From assembly GCF_020639365.1 (NCBI RefSeq), contig NZ_JAINUL010000001.1:8131604-8195603 (forward strand): DNA of 64,000 bases, written 5' to 3'. Shown piece after piece: positions 34,110 through 42,519 of the stretch. The first letter of the stretch is position 1. Every line of letters starts with the position of its first letter. The stretch comes from Streptomyces flavotricini. GTDB lineage: Bacteria > Actinomycetota > Actinomycetes > Streptomycetales > Streptomycetaceae. The notes beneath the pieces are model-generated. The model worked only from the letters and a program-made list of their open reading frames with translations, was not told where the DNA came from and did not search any database. Both the position numbers and the translations under genes were made by a program.

Positions 34110-34676
34110 ATGCGCAAACGCGCCGAGGGCGTGGGCCGGACGAGGCAGCGCATCATCGAAGCCGCCGTGCATCTGCACGGCACCGCGGGCCCGGCGTCGA
34201 CGAGCATCGCGGCGATAGCCGAGCGCGCCGGCGTCACTCGGCTGACCGTGTACCGGCATTTTCCGGACGAGAACGCCCTGTTCGAGGCGTGTTCGGGGCA
34301 CTGGCTGTCGCGCCAGCAGCTGCCCCGGCCCGAGATGTGGGCCGCGTTCGCGGGTCCCGTGGACCGGCTGACGGCCGGGCTCCGCGACCTCTACCGCTTC
34401 TATCGCGCGGGCGAGCAGATGCTGACGCTCGTCATCCGCGACCAGCACGCCGTACCGGAGGCGATGCGCGAGGCCCGGGAGCGGATGAACAGGGAGTACG
34501 TCGAGGTGCTGGCCGGTGCCTGGCCCGCGGTCGACGTTCCGGTCCGGCGGGCGGTGATCGGGCACGCCGCCGCGTTCTCGACGTGGCGCTCCTTGTGCCG
34601 GGAACAAGGGCTCACGGACGAAGAGGCGGTCGAGGTCATGGTCACGCTCGTGGAAGCGGTCGACGCAAAGGCGTGA
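34110..34676 (+). CDS. TetR-family regulator
   Basis: A 188-aa repressor. The DNA-binding helix-turn-helix is RIIEAAVHLHGTAGPASTSI ... IAERAGVTRLTVYRHFPDENAL. The C-terminal ligand domain has no assigned family. I use ATG 34110; a TTG at about 34068 would add 14 residues. It is transcribed away from the cupin gene and probably represses it and itself through the inverted repeat at 34007-34034. Confidence 0.8.
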   Translation: MRKRAEGVGRTRQRIIEAAVHLHGTAGPASTSIAAIAERAGVTRLTVYRHFPDENALFEACSGHWLSRQQLPRPEMWAAFAGPVDRLTAGLRDLYRFYRAGEQMLTLVIRDQHAVPEAMREARERMNREYVEVLAGAWPAVDVPVRRAVIGHAAAFSTWRSLCREQGLTDEEAVEVMVTLVEAVDAKA

Positions 34677-34792
34677 AGGCGTCACGGGCAGCCGCTGCAC
34701 CGCCGTCTGAACCCGAGTACCCGAGTACCCGAGTACGGGATCCGGCCCTGCCGCCCGGTGCGGTACGGCGGGGCTCGGACCTCGGGGCGTCG

Positions 34793-35780
34793 TCAGCGCT
34801 CGGCGCCGGCGGGGGCGTTCGCGCCGACCGGGGTGGTCGCGCTGGGGCGGTCCGACTGGCAGCGCAGCTTCTCCGAGGCGGTCAGGGGGCCGGCGCGCTG
34901 GTAGATCCGGTCGGAGAGGTCGGTGGAGGGGTGGTCGATGACGGTGTGGAGGCGCCAGTCGTAGTGCGGGTCGGTGGCCTTGGTGGTGGCGTCGAACCGT
35001 CCTTCGGTGCGCCGGCGACCGGCCTGCGTCTCGATCCAGGAGGCTTCCGCCGGCTGGACGATCTCGGTGACCGGGCGTTGCTGGGTGGTGTTCCAGGCGG
35101 GGGCGGGGCCGGTGCCCTGTCCGTACTGCTGGCCCATGTTGCTCGGCGCTCCGGTGCCGCTGCCGGGCAGGCCGGCGGCCGCGGGCAGGTCACCGTAGGA
35201 GCGGTTGGCGGTGGAGACGGGGCGGGTGCGGTTCAGGGTGTTGCGGGTGCAGGTGGAGTAGGTCTCGGCGGGGGCGCGGGCGGGGGCGCAGTAGCTGAAC
35301 GAGTAGTTCTCCTCGGCCGTGAACGTACAGCGGTTCACAGCGCCGTTGCCGTACAAGGCCTCGGAGGCGGGCAGGGCGCCGGCCGGGACGGTCTTGTCGA
35401 CGGGCGCCGGCTCCTGGGTGACGGGCGGACGTTGGTGATGAGCGGGCCGCAGTAGCCGTTGTCGTTCTGGGCGGCGGAGACGGTGGAGGCGAAGGTGAGC
35501 AGCGGCTCGTTGGCTTCTGGGCCGCCCGCTTGGCCGCGGCGCTGTCCTGCTTCGCGGCGTCGCGGTCCTTGTCGACGCGATCGCGCTCTTCGGGAGGGGC
35601 CGAGCAGGGCTTGGCCCCTCCTCCGGGGCAGGGCTCCCCGTCGTCGAGGGGTGCCGCGAGGGCGGTGATGGGGTGGGCGTGGGCCGGTGGGCCGGTCAGC
35701 GCCGCCGCGGGCGGGAGGGCGCAGACGAGGGCGACTGCATCCTTTGGCCTACCGCGTTCTCGGCCCTGCGGAGGACGGTC
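34793..35780 (-). pseudogene. Secreted protein gene with two frameshifts
   Basis: Three pieces in three frames join into one protein. The first holds a signal-like ALVCALPPAAALTGPPAHAH and a coiled, charged stretch ending AAKRAAQK. The second is PEANEPLLTFASTVSAAQND and NGYCGPLITNV. The third is PPVTQEPAPVDKTVPAGALP leading to a Cys-containing domain (RCTFTAEENYSFSYCAPARA) and a C-terminus at 34793. The switches lie near 35517 and 35428. The mature protein would be about 280 residues and secreted. No family is recognised. Confidence 0.5.
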
Positions 35781-35809
35781 TCGCGGCACCGCCGCGAGAG
35801 GGTTGATCC

Positions 35810-36037
35810 GTGCGAACAACCATCGGATACACCGTCGAAAGCATCGGCTACGTCATAGGAGCCCAGGGCCTTGTCAGTTTCGTTTCGCAGACCTTCTTCG
35901 GTACGGAGTGGGGCTGGCTGCACAAGCTCGTCGACCGTCCGTCCGCCGCTTACCTCGGCGTCGTCGTCGTGGGGCTGGCACTCGTCCTCGGCGGCGTGAA
36001 GACGCGGAAGGCACCCCCGCGACAGGAGTTCGCCTGA
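35810..36037 (+). CDS. Small membrane protein (75 aa)
   Basis: A short protein with two hydrophobic segments, one near the start (YTVESIGYVIGAQGLVSFVS) and one near the end (YLGVVVVGLALVLGGV), and a basic, Pro-containing tail. GTG 35810 is preceded by GAGAGGG. Unknown function; small conserved Streptomyces membrane proteins of this kind are frequent. Confidence 0.55.
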   Translation: MRTTIGYTVESIGYVIGAQGLVSFVSQTFFGTEWGWLHKLVDRPSAAYLGVVVVGLALVLGGVKTRKAPPRQEFA

Positions 36038-36089
36038 CCGGTGGGCCCTTCAGCCCACGACGCCCGCTCCCGGGCCCTACGCTCGGGGC

Positions 36090-36656
36090 ATGAGGCACAG
36101 TGACCACGTCACCGAGGTCCACGGCGTACGGGATGCGGGGCCGGACGGCGCGGTGCGCCGACTCGTGATCCTGCGACACGCCAAGAGCGCCTGGCCGGAC
36201 GGGGTTCCCGACCACGACCGCCCCCTGGGGCCCCGCGGGCTGCGCGACGCGCCCGCGGCCGGCCGGCTGCTCGCCCGCTCCTTCGACGTGCCGGATCTCG
36301 TGCTGTGCTCCCCGGCACGCCGCACCCGGCAGACCTGGGACCTGGCCGCGGCGGAGCTGGACCGCATGCCGCCCGTCCGGCACGACCCGCGCCTGTACGC
36401 GGCGGACGCACGAGACCTCTTCGACGTCGTCCGTGAGGTCCCGCCCGAGGTGGGCACCTTGCTGCTCGTCGGGCACAACCCGGGCCTGGAAGACCTGGTG
36501 CTGCTGGCAGCAGGGGCGGCCGCGGGCGATGCGCTGGAGCGCGTCCGCACCAAGTTCCCGACCTCCGCAGTGGCCGTACTGACCCTGCAGGGCCCCTGGT
36601 CGCACCTCGGGCCGGGCACCGCGCTGCTCACGGACTTCGCCGTCCCCCGGGGCTAG
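36090..36656 (+). CDS. sixA: Phosphohistidine phosphatase SixA-like
   Basis: A 188-aa histidine phosphatase superfamily member. The catalytic RHAK motif is in RLVILRHAKSAWPDG, and the second half of the active site is LLVGHNPGLEDLVLL. These features and the length match SixA, which removes phosphate from histidine. Its stop codon TAG is the CTAG that borders the miniature element at 36653-36756, so insertion of that element may have changed the original C-terminus. Confidence 0.85.
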   Translation: MRHSDHVTEVHGVRDAGPDGAVRRLVILRHAKSAWPDGVPDHDRPLGPRGLRDAPAAGRLLARSFDVPDLVLCSPARRTRQTWDLAAAELDRMPPVRHDPRLYAADARDLFDVVREVPPEVGTLLLVGHNPGLEDLVLLAAGAAAGDALERVRTKFPTSAVAVLTLQGPWSHLGPGTALLTDFAVPRG

Positions 36657-36756
36657 GGGGTGTCCGCAAAGTCCCGCCTGCCCCGCGAGGCCCGGCACGG
36701 CCTGAGGGCGGGGGCCCGCGGTGCCGCGAGCGGCCGATCGACAAGACACCCCCTAG
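36653..36756. mobile_element. Miniature inverted-repeat element flanked by CTAG
   Basis: Perfect 12-bp inverted repeats CTAGGGGGTGTC (36653-36664) and GACACCCCCTAG (36745-36756) bound about 80 bases of GC-rich DNA with no coding capacity. The outer CTAG on both ends fits a 4-bp target duplication of the IS5-like kind, in a genome where CTAG is rare. It fills the whole space between sixA and the following VOC gene. Confidence 0.65.
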
Positions 36757-36766
36757 CATGCAACGC

Positions 36767-37204
36767 ATGGCCATCACACTCGAGAACGTCGGGATCGCCG
36801 TTCGCGACCTCGAAGCAGCGATCTCCTTCTTCACGGACCTCGGCCTCACGGTCGTCGGCCGTGACACGGTCAGCGGTGAGTGGACCGACACCGCCGTCGG
36901 CCTCGACGGCAATCACGCCAAGATCGCGATGCTCCAGACACCGGACGGCCACGGTCGCCTCGAGCTCTTCGAGTACATCCACCCCGAAGCGATCGAGTCG
37001 GAGCCCACTCGTCCCAACGAGATCGGCATGCATCGCGTCGCCTTCTCGGTCGACGACATCGACAAGGCCCTCGAGACGGCCGCACGGCACGGATGCCGTC
37101 CGCTGCGAGGCGTCGCCACCTATGAGGACGTCTACAAGCTCACGTACGTCCGGGGCCCCAGCGGCATCCTCGTGATGCTCGCCGAGGAGCTGAAGAAGGA
37201 CTGA
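36767..37204 (+). CDS. VOC-family protein (methylmalonyl-CoA epimerase/glyoxalase-like)
   Basis: A 145-aa vicinal-oxygen-chelate protein starting MAITLENVGIAVRDLEAAIS. The paired beta-alpha-beta units include LELFEYIHPEAIE and MHRVAFSVDDIDKALETAAR, with His and Glu residues placed as metal ligands. It could be an epimerase, glyoxalase or dioxygenase. The right end of the CTAG element is 10 nt before the ATG (36767; an alternative ATG is at 36758), leaving no Shine-Dalgarno sequence, so expression may depend on leaderless translation or on the element. Confidence 0.75.
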   Translation: MAITLENVGIAVRDLEAAISFFTDLGLTVVGRDTVSGEWTDTAVGLDGNHAKIAMLQTPDGHGRLELFEYIHPEAIESEPTRPNEIGMHRVAFSVDDIDKALETAARHGCRPLRGVATYEDVYKLTYVRGPSGILVMLAEELKKD

Positions 37205-37229
37205 CGGCTGATCGGGCCGACCGCCCGGC

Positions 37230-38624
37230 CTACGGGCCCAGCGTCTGGTCGAGCCAGTCGAAGACGACCTCGCAGTGCAGTTGCGGGGCCATGGGGGAGC
37301 AGTGCAGCTGCGCCCCTTGGGCCGCCGTCAGCTTCAGGTAGTCCTTCGGCGAGGTGAGGGCGTCGTACATGCGGCGCGGCTGGCCGGGGTAGAACTGCTC
37401 GCCCTCGTAATCCAGCACCAGGGTCGGCGCCGTGATGCGGCCGACGACGTCCGCGATGGACAGCGCCTTGATGAGGTTGGCCGGCGTGTAGAAGTCGGTG
37501 AACAGCTTGCCCTGGCGGGCTTCGAGCATCGCGGGCACGGAGAACGGTTCGAACCGCTTCTTCATCACATCGGCCGCGTCCGGGGGCAGTTCGGGGACGA
37601 CTTCCTTGTTCCAGATGTCGTTCGTCTGCCGTTTGTCCGGGGTGAGGATCTTCCGGATCTCGGGCGGGAAGCCCAGCCACGGCTCCACACAGCCCGGCAT
37701 CGCCACCAGGGCGGCGATGCGCGTCTCGAACGCCGCGGCCCGCGGCGCGAGGTCGCCCGCCATGCTCAGGCCCGTCAGGGCGATCTTGCGGGAGTCCACG
37801 TCCGAGCGGGCCGTCAGCCAGTCGACGAGGGGGGTGACCACCCGCTCCCAGGTGGGGGTGAACACCACACGGTCCACGAACAGCAGTTGGCCCTGGCCCG
37901 GTCCGTCGTACACGAGCGCGTTCCAGCCCCGTTCCAGCGCGGCCGGGACCCCGTACGTCCACATGTCGACGTTCTGGCCGTCGCTGCCGTTGGTCAAGAT
38001 CACCGTCGGGCGCGGAGCACCGGAGGTGTCGGGCCGGAAGAACCACACCGGCAGCGGTGTGCTCCCGTAGGGCACCTTCGCCCTCACCGGGGCGGGCTCG
38101 CACAGGTCGCAGAAGGTGTCCCAGGCGGCGCGTCCCGCCTTGTAGAGCTGCTCCTCGCTGCCGGGATCGTCCGAACCCAGGACGAAGAACAGCGCCTGTC
38201 CGTAGTACTGGGCCGCGCGCAGGGCCCGGAAGCGCTTGGTCTGGCCGTCGGCGGGGGCGCCCGGGGGCGCCGCCATGAGCCGGTCGCCGAGGTCGCGGAA
38301 CGTCTTGACGTACGACTGCGCCGTCAGTCCGGCCGCGTTGATCGCGTTCACGGCCGTCAGGACCTCGCCCACCTCCGCGGCCCCGGCGCCCGAGCCGCCG
38401 AGCGCGAGGAGCCCGTTGAAGTTGTACGCGGGGTCCTTGAACAGCGTCATCGCGCCCGGGGTGATGCTGCCGCCCGCAGCAGCGGCCGAGCTGCGGGTGG
38501 CTGCGGCCGGGGCGCCCGCGGAGCCGCCGCGGGCGCAACCCGCCAGGAGCGCGGCTCCCGCGCCGGCGGCGAGGAGGGCGCGTCGCGTGGGTCCGGAGTG
38601 CGGATCGCCGTGTACGGGGCTCAT
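37230..38624 (-). CDS. Secreted alpha/beta hydrolase lipoprotein
   Basis: A 464-aa serine hydrolase exported as a lipoprotein. The N-terminus has twin arginines and a lipobox (RRALLAAGAGAALLAGC). The alpha/beta fold is seen in PTVILTNGSDG, WNALVYDGPGQGQ and the nucleophile elbow ALTGLSMAGDLA (GxSxG); a late His lies in LHCEVVFDWLDQ. It resembles the dipeptidyl/esterase group of plant and fungal polyketide hydrolases (DUF1100-type). The substrate is unknown. ATG 38624 is the start. Confidence 0.8.
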   Translation of the reverse strand: MSPVHGDPHSGPTRRALLAAGAGAALLAGCARGGSAGAPAAATRSSAAAAGGSITPGAMTLFKDPAYNFNGLLALGGSGAGAAEVGEVLTAVNAINAAGLTAQSYVKTFRDLGDRLMAAPPGAPADGQTKRFRALRAAQYYGQALFFVLGSDDPGSEEQLYKAGRAAWDTFCDLCEPAPVRAKVPYGSTPLPVWFFRPDTSGAPRPTVILTNGSDGQNVDMWTYGVPAALERGWNALVYDGPGQGQLLFVDRVVFTPTWERVVTPLVDWLTARSDVDSRKIALTGLSMAGDLAPRAAAFETRIAALVAMPGCVEPWLGFPPEIRKILTPDKRQTNDIWNKEVVPELPPDAADVMKKRFEPFSVPAMLEARQGKLFTDFYTPANLIKALSIADVVGRITAPTLVLDYEGEQFYPGQPRRMYDALTSPKDYLKLTAAQGAQLHCSPMAPQLHCEVVFDWLDQTLGP

Positions 38625-38887
38625 GGCACCGGAGCGTAGAGCCGGCCCGGCGCCCCGACCTCCCGGACGGCCCGGCGCGGAGCGGGCCGGCCACGGCCCC
38701 GACCCGCCCCTGAACAGGGAGGTCGCAGCCCACGCCCCGCCGCACCGCCCTTGCGCCGTTCGGGCGACCGGAACCGTACCGGCCTGAACAGGCCCGCCTG
38801 AACGACCAACCCCGGGCGCCCGTGGGGCGTCCCTTCGACCACAGGGGGCAGCGCAGGCGCCCCCGCGCTGCTCCGGAGGTTCCACCC

Positions 38888-40117
38888 ATGAAGCTGCGGT
38901 CCCCGGGCACCGCTTCGCTCGCGCTGACACTGGCCGCCTTCGTCAGCGCGGCCGTACCCACCCCGACCGCGTACGCCGCGTACACGGCGAATGCCGGGTG
39001 GGGAGGAGTCGGGCACGGCGCGACTCGAGCAGCCGTACGGGCCCTCGTCGCGTCGGGCGGATTGCCCGGAGCGGCCGCACACGTCCAGGAAGGGAGGGCC
39101 GGGTGGTCCACCGCGGCCGGCCGCGCCGACACGGCGACGGGCCGCGAGCGCTCGCCCGGTGAACACTTCCGCGTGGCCAGCATCACCAAGACGTTCGTCG
39201 CGACCGTCCTCCTCCAACTGGACGCCGAGGGACGGCTGCGCATGGACGACACGGTCGAGAGGTGGCTGCCCGGCCTGCTGCGGGGCAACGGCTACGACGG
39301 CTCCACGATCACCCTGCGCCAACTGCTGAACCACACGAGCGGCATCGCCGACTACACGGACGACCCCGCGTTCGTGCACGACGCCGCCGGCCCCGGATTC
39401 CCGGAGCACCGGTACGACTCCCACACGCCCGGGGAACTCGTCGCGATCGCCCTCAGGCACCCGCCGAAGCCCGACCCGCGTACGGCCCCGTCGTACTCGA
39501 ACACCAACTTCGTGATCGCCGGCATGGTCATCGAGAGGGCGAGCGGCCGATCGTACGCCGACGAGGTCACGCGCCGTGTCATCCGCCCGCTGAAGCTCCG
39601 AGGGACGTCGTTCCCCGGCACCGCGCCGCAGATGCCGAAGCCGCACCCCGTCGGCTACTCCCGACTCCACCGGAGCGAGCCCGACGCCGAGATCCACGAC
39701 GCCACGGAACAGAACATGACCTGGCTGGGCGCCGCCGGCGACGTCATCTCCACCGGGGGCGACCTCAACCGCTTCCAGCGCGCCCTCATGGGCGGTGAAC
39801 TCCTCGGCCCGGCCCAGATGAAGCAGATGCTCGACGAGGTGCCGGCGGGGGACGGGTTCGGCTACGGGCTCGGGGTCGAGTTCGCGACACTGTCCTGCGG
39901 CGTGAAGGTGGTGGGCAAGAGCGGACGTACGAACGGCTCGTTGTCCGGGATGTTCGCAACGCCGGACGGGCACCACCTGCTGACGTTCAACGCCAACGGT
40001 GACTGGCTCCGGGACGGGTCGCTCTACCTCGGCGTGATCGAAGCGGAGTTCTGCGGCAAGACCGGGCCCCCGACCCCCGAGGGCGAGCTCGCCGACTCCC
40101 TTGCCCGGAGCCGGTGA
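38888..40117 (+). CDS. Secreted serine hydrolase (D-Ala-D-Ala carboxypeptidase / class C beta-lactamase fold)
   Basis: A 409-aa exported penicillin-binding-fold enzyme. A signal peptide ends near AYAA. The active-site triad of motifs is complete: Ser98-x-x-Lys101 in ASITKTF, YSN in PSYSNTNFV and a KSG in VVGKSGRTNG, with HTSGIADY between. Such proteins are D-alanyl-D-alanine peptidases, esterases or beta-lactamases that act outside the membrane. ATG 38888 follows GGAGG. A terminator hairpin lies directly after the stop. Confidence 0.88.
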   Translation: MKLRSPGTASLALTLAAFVSAAVPTPTAYAAYTANAGWGGVGHGATRAAVRALVASGGLPGAAAHVQEGRAGWSTAAGRADTATGRERSPGEHFRVASITKTFVATVLLQLDAEGRLRMDDTVERWLPGLLRGNGYDGSTITLRQLLNHTSGIADYTDDPAFVHDAAGPGFPEHRYDSHTPGELVAIALRHPPKPDPRTAPSYSNTNFVIAGMVIERASGRSYADEVTRRVIRPLKLRGTSFPGTAPQMPKPHPVGYSRLHRSEPDAEIHDATEQNMTWLGAAGDVISTGGDLNRFQRALMGGELLGPAQMKQMLDEVPAGDGFGYGLGVEFATLSCGVKVVGKSGRTNGSLSGMFATPDGHHLLTFNANGDWLRDGSLYLGVIEAEFCGKTGPPTPEGELADSLARSR

Positions 40118-40128
40118 CCCGGCTCTGC

Positions 40129-40152
40129 CGGGACGGCCGTGCGGCCGTCCCG
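40129..40152. terminator. Terminator after the serine hydrolase gene
   Basis: A perfect 10-bp stem CGGGACGGCC/GGCCGTCCCG with loop GTGC starts 12 nt after the stop. Confidence 0.7.
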
Positions 40153-40201
40153 AGGGGCGCCGGCCGGGGCCGGCGTGCCGGCTGTTGCGTACGCTGGCGG
40201 T

Positions 40202-41101
40202 ATGCGCATGCGCCCCACCCTGACCTGGACGCCTCCCGCGGGCCTGCGGCCCGGCACCGCCGATCCGGAGCCGGTCGCCGACGCGCTGCGCGGCGGCGAT
40301 GTGCTGGTCCTCAGCGGGGCGGGCATGTCCACGGAGTCGGGAATCCCCGACTACCGGGGCAAGGGCGGGAGCCTGAGCCGGCACACCCCGATGACCTACC
40401 AGGAATTCACCGCCAGCGCCCGGGCGCGGCGCCGGTACTGGGCACGCAGTCACCTCGGCTGGCGCACCTTCGGCCGGGCCCTGCCCAATGCCGGGCACCG
40501 GGCCGTGGCGGCGTTCGGGCGCGGTGGCCTGCTCGCGGGCGTGATCACCCAGAACGTCGACGGGTTGCACCAGGCCGCCGGCAGCGAGGGCGTGGTGGAG
40601 CTCCACGGGAGCCTGGAGCGAGTCGTCTGCCTTTCCTGCGGCGCCTTCGAACCGCGCCGGGACGTCGCGCGGCGGCTCGCCGAGGCGAATTCCGGATTCG
40701 AGCCGGTCGCCGCCGCTCTGAACCCGGACGGTGACGCCGACCTCACCGACGGCCAGGTCGGGGACTTCCGCGTGGTCGCGTGCGAACGGTGTGCCGGCAT
40801 CCTCAAGCCGGACGTGGTGTTCTTCGGCGAATCCGTTCCGCCGCGGCGGGTCGAGCACTGCCGCGAACTGGTCGGTGGGGCACGCTCGCTCCTGGTCCTG
40901 GGTTCCTCACTGACCGTGATGTCAGGGCTGCGGTTCGTCCGGCAGGCCGCCCGGGCCGGAAAGCCCGTACTGATCGTCAACAACGACCCCACCCGTGGTG
41001 ACGAGCACGCTCTCGCCCGGGTCGCGCTTCCCTTGGGTCCGGCCCTCACGGCCCTGGCCGACCGGCTGGGCGTTCCGCTCGACGACCACGCGGCAACCTG
41101 A
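40202..41101 (+). CDS. Sir2-type NAD-dependent protein deacylase
   Basis: A 299-aa sirtuin. NAD-binding motif GAGMSTESGIPDYRG, catalytic TQNVDGLHQ with the active-site His in ELHGS, and the zinc set CLSCG ... CERC are all present. The GILKPDVVFFGE and SSLTV motifs complete the family pattern. It removes acetyl groups from lysines, in Streptomyces including acetyl-CoA synthetase. ATG 40202 is the start; a second ATG at 40208 is possible. It is monocistronic and convergent with the permease. Confidence 0.92.
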   Translation: MRMRPTLTWTPPAGLRPGTADPEPVADALRGGDVLVLSGAGMSTESGIPDYRGKGGSLSRHTPMTYQEFTASARARRRYWARSHLGWRTFGRALPNAGHRAVAAFGRGGLLAGVITQNVDGLHQAAGSEGVVELHGSLERVVCLSCGAFEPRRDVARRLAEANSGFEPVAAALNPDGDADLTDGQVGDFRVVACERCAGILKPDVVFFGESVPPRRVEHCRELVGGARSLLVLGSSLTVMSGLRFVRQAARAGKPVLIVNNDPTRGDEHALARVALPLGPALTALADRLGVPLDDHAAT

Positions 41102-41144
41102 TGCGGGCGGGTCCGGCCCGGCGGCCACCCGCGGCCTCCACCGG

Positions 41145-42332
41145 TCAGCCGCGTCCGCCATGGTCGTTGTGGCCGCCCTGCTCACCGTGCTCCTGGGCGC
41201 CTGGACCGCCCCCCATCATGGCGAGCATCCGGCGCCCGCCGGTGCGCAGGAACCGGATCAGGAACGCGGCGGCGAGCAGGAGGAACGCGATGTTGAGGTA
41301 CGTCGTGTAGTTCCAGGAGATCCCCTCCATGGGGATCGTGGCGTCGGCCTGGTCGGGGATGAGCCCGAGGGCGCCGAAGACGAATTCCACGACGTAGCCC
41401 GCGATCACCGCTGCGGCGTAGAAGGTCCACAGGAGGAAGAGGGCGGTCCTCGGGCCGTAGTACTTCCGGTAGATGTTGAGGATCGGCAGGATCAAAAGGT
41501 CGGCGAAGATGAACGAGACCACGCCGCCGAAGCTGATGCCCCCCTGCCACAGCACGACGGCGAGCGGCACGTTCCCGATCGAGCAGACGAACGAGGCGAT
41601 CGCGACCAGCGGGCCGATGAGCGGGCCGATCAGCTTGGACGCCAGCGGATGGCCGTCGAGGAAGAGCGCGCTCCAGAACGAGTCGGGGACCCAGGCGGCG
41701 ATCGCTCCGGCGATCAGCAGGCCGGCCACGAGGTCCCGCAGGATCGCCGCCCACTCCATCACGAAGACGTGACTGGTGGAGGTGAACCCCTCGCCCGACA
41801 GCAGGCGCCGGGCGAAGGAGCCCTCACGCTTGACGGACATGTCCATCGCCGCGTGTCCCTCCATCGACCCGGCGACGCCGCGTTCGGCCTGCTGCCGCGC
41901 CTGGCGCAGCAGCCCGTCGTGCAGGAACAGCCGGAACAGCCCGGCCAGGGCGATGATCATGACGGGTCCGCCGACGAACTCCGCCGCGGTGAACTGCCAG
42001 CCCATCAGCAGGGCCAGGATCACGCCGAGCTCGATCACGAGGTTGGTGGACGCGATCTCGAAGGCCATCGCCGCGGTGAAGTTCGCGCCCTTGCGGAACA
42101 GCGAGCGGGCCAGCGCCACCGCCGCGTACGAGCACGAGGAAGAGGCCGCACCCAGTCCTGCCGCGACGGCCAGGGTCTTGGGACGGTCGTCCCCCAGGAG
42201 CGAGACCACCGTCGACTTGTGGACGACGGCTTGTACCACGGCGGACAGGGCGAAGCCCAGGATCAGGGCCCAGGTGATCTCCCACGTCATGGAAAGAGTG
42301 ATCGACAGTGCGTGGACGACGGCGTGGATCAT
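41145..42332 (-). CDS. DUF318-type permease
   Basis: A 395-aa membrane protein with about eight segments in two halves. The family motif AASSSCSYAAVALARSLFRK is in the first half, with a partner motif in the second (ASFVCSIGNVPLAVVLWQGG). It ends in a His/Gly-rich tail (HGEQGGHNDHGG) that could bind metal. Members of this group are thought to export metal or metalloid complexes; the substrate is not known. ATG 42332 has GGGAGG eight bases upstream. Confidence 0.85.
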   Translation of the reverse strand: MIHAVVHALSITLSMTWEITWALILGFALSAVVQAVVHKSTVVSLLGDDRPKTLAVAAGLGAASSSCSYAAVALARSLFRKGANFTAAMAFEIASTNLVIELGVILALLMGWQFTAAEFVGGPVMIIALAGLFRLFLHDGLLRQARQQAERGVAGSMEGHAAMDMSVKREGSFARRLLSGEGFTSTSHVFVMEWAAILRDLVAGLLIAGAIAAWVPDSFWSALFLDGHPLASKLIGPLIGPLVAIASFVCSIGNVPLAVVLWQGGISFGGVVSFIFADLLILPILNIYRKYYGPRTALFLLWTFYAAAVIAGYVVEFVFGALGLIPDQADATIPMEGISWNYTTYLNIAFLLLAAAFLIRFLRTGGRRMLAMMGGGPGAQEHGEQGGHNDHGGRG

Positions 42333-42519
42333 TCCCGAAGCCTCCCGGTTCGCGTCCCTCATCGGGCTCACCGACACGTCGCTGTTGCGAATCGCCGGGC
42401 TGGGAAACGCGAGTATGAATACCCGATCGGGTCAGGGAACCGTTTGCGTATGGATACGTGTCTCCCCTTGCACGGCAAGACGTGTCCGGGCGAACCCGGT
42501 TCGATCCTCAGGGGGGATC

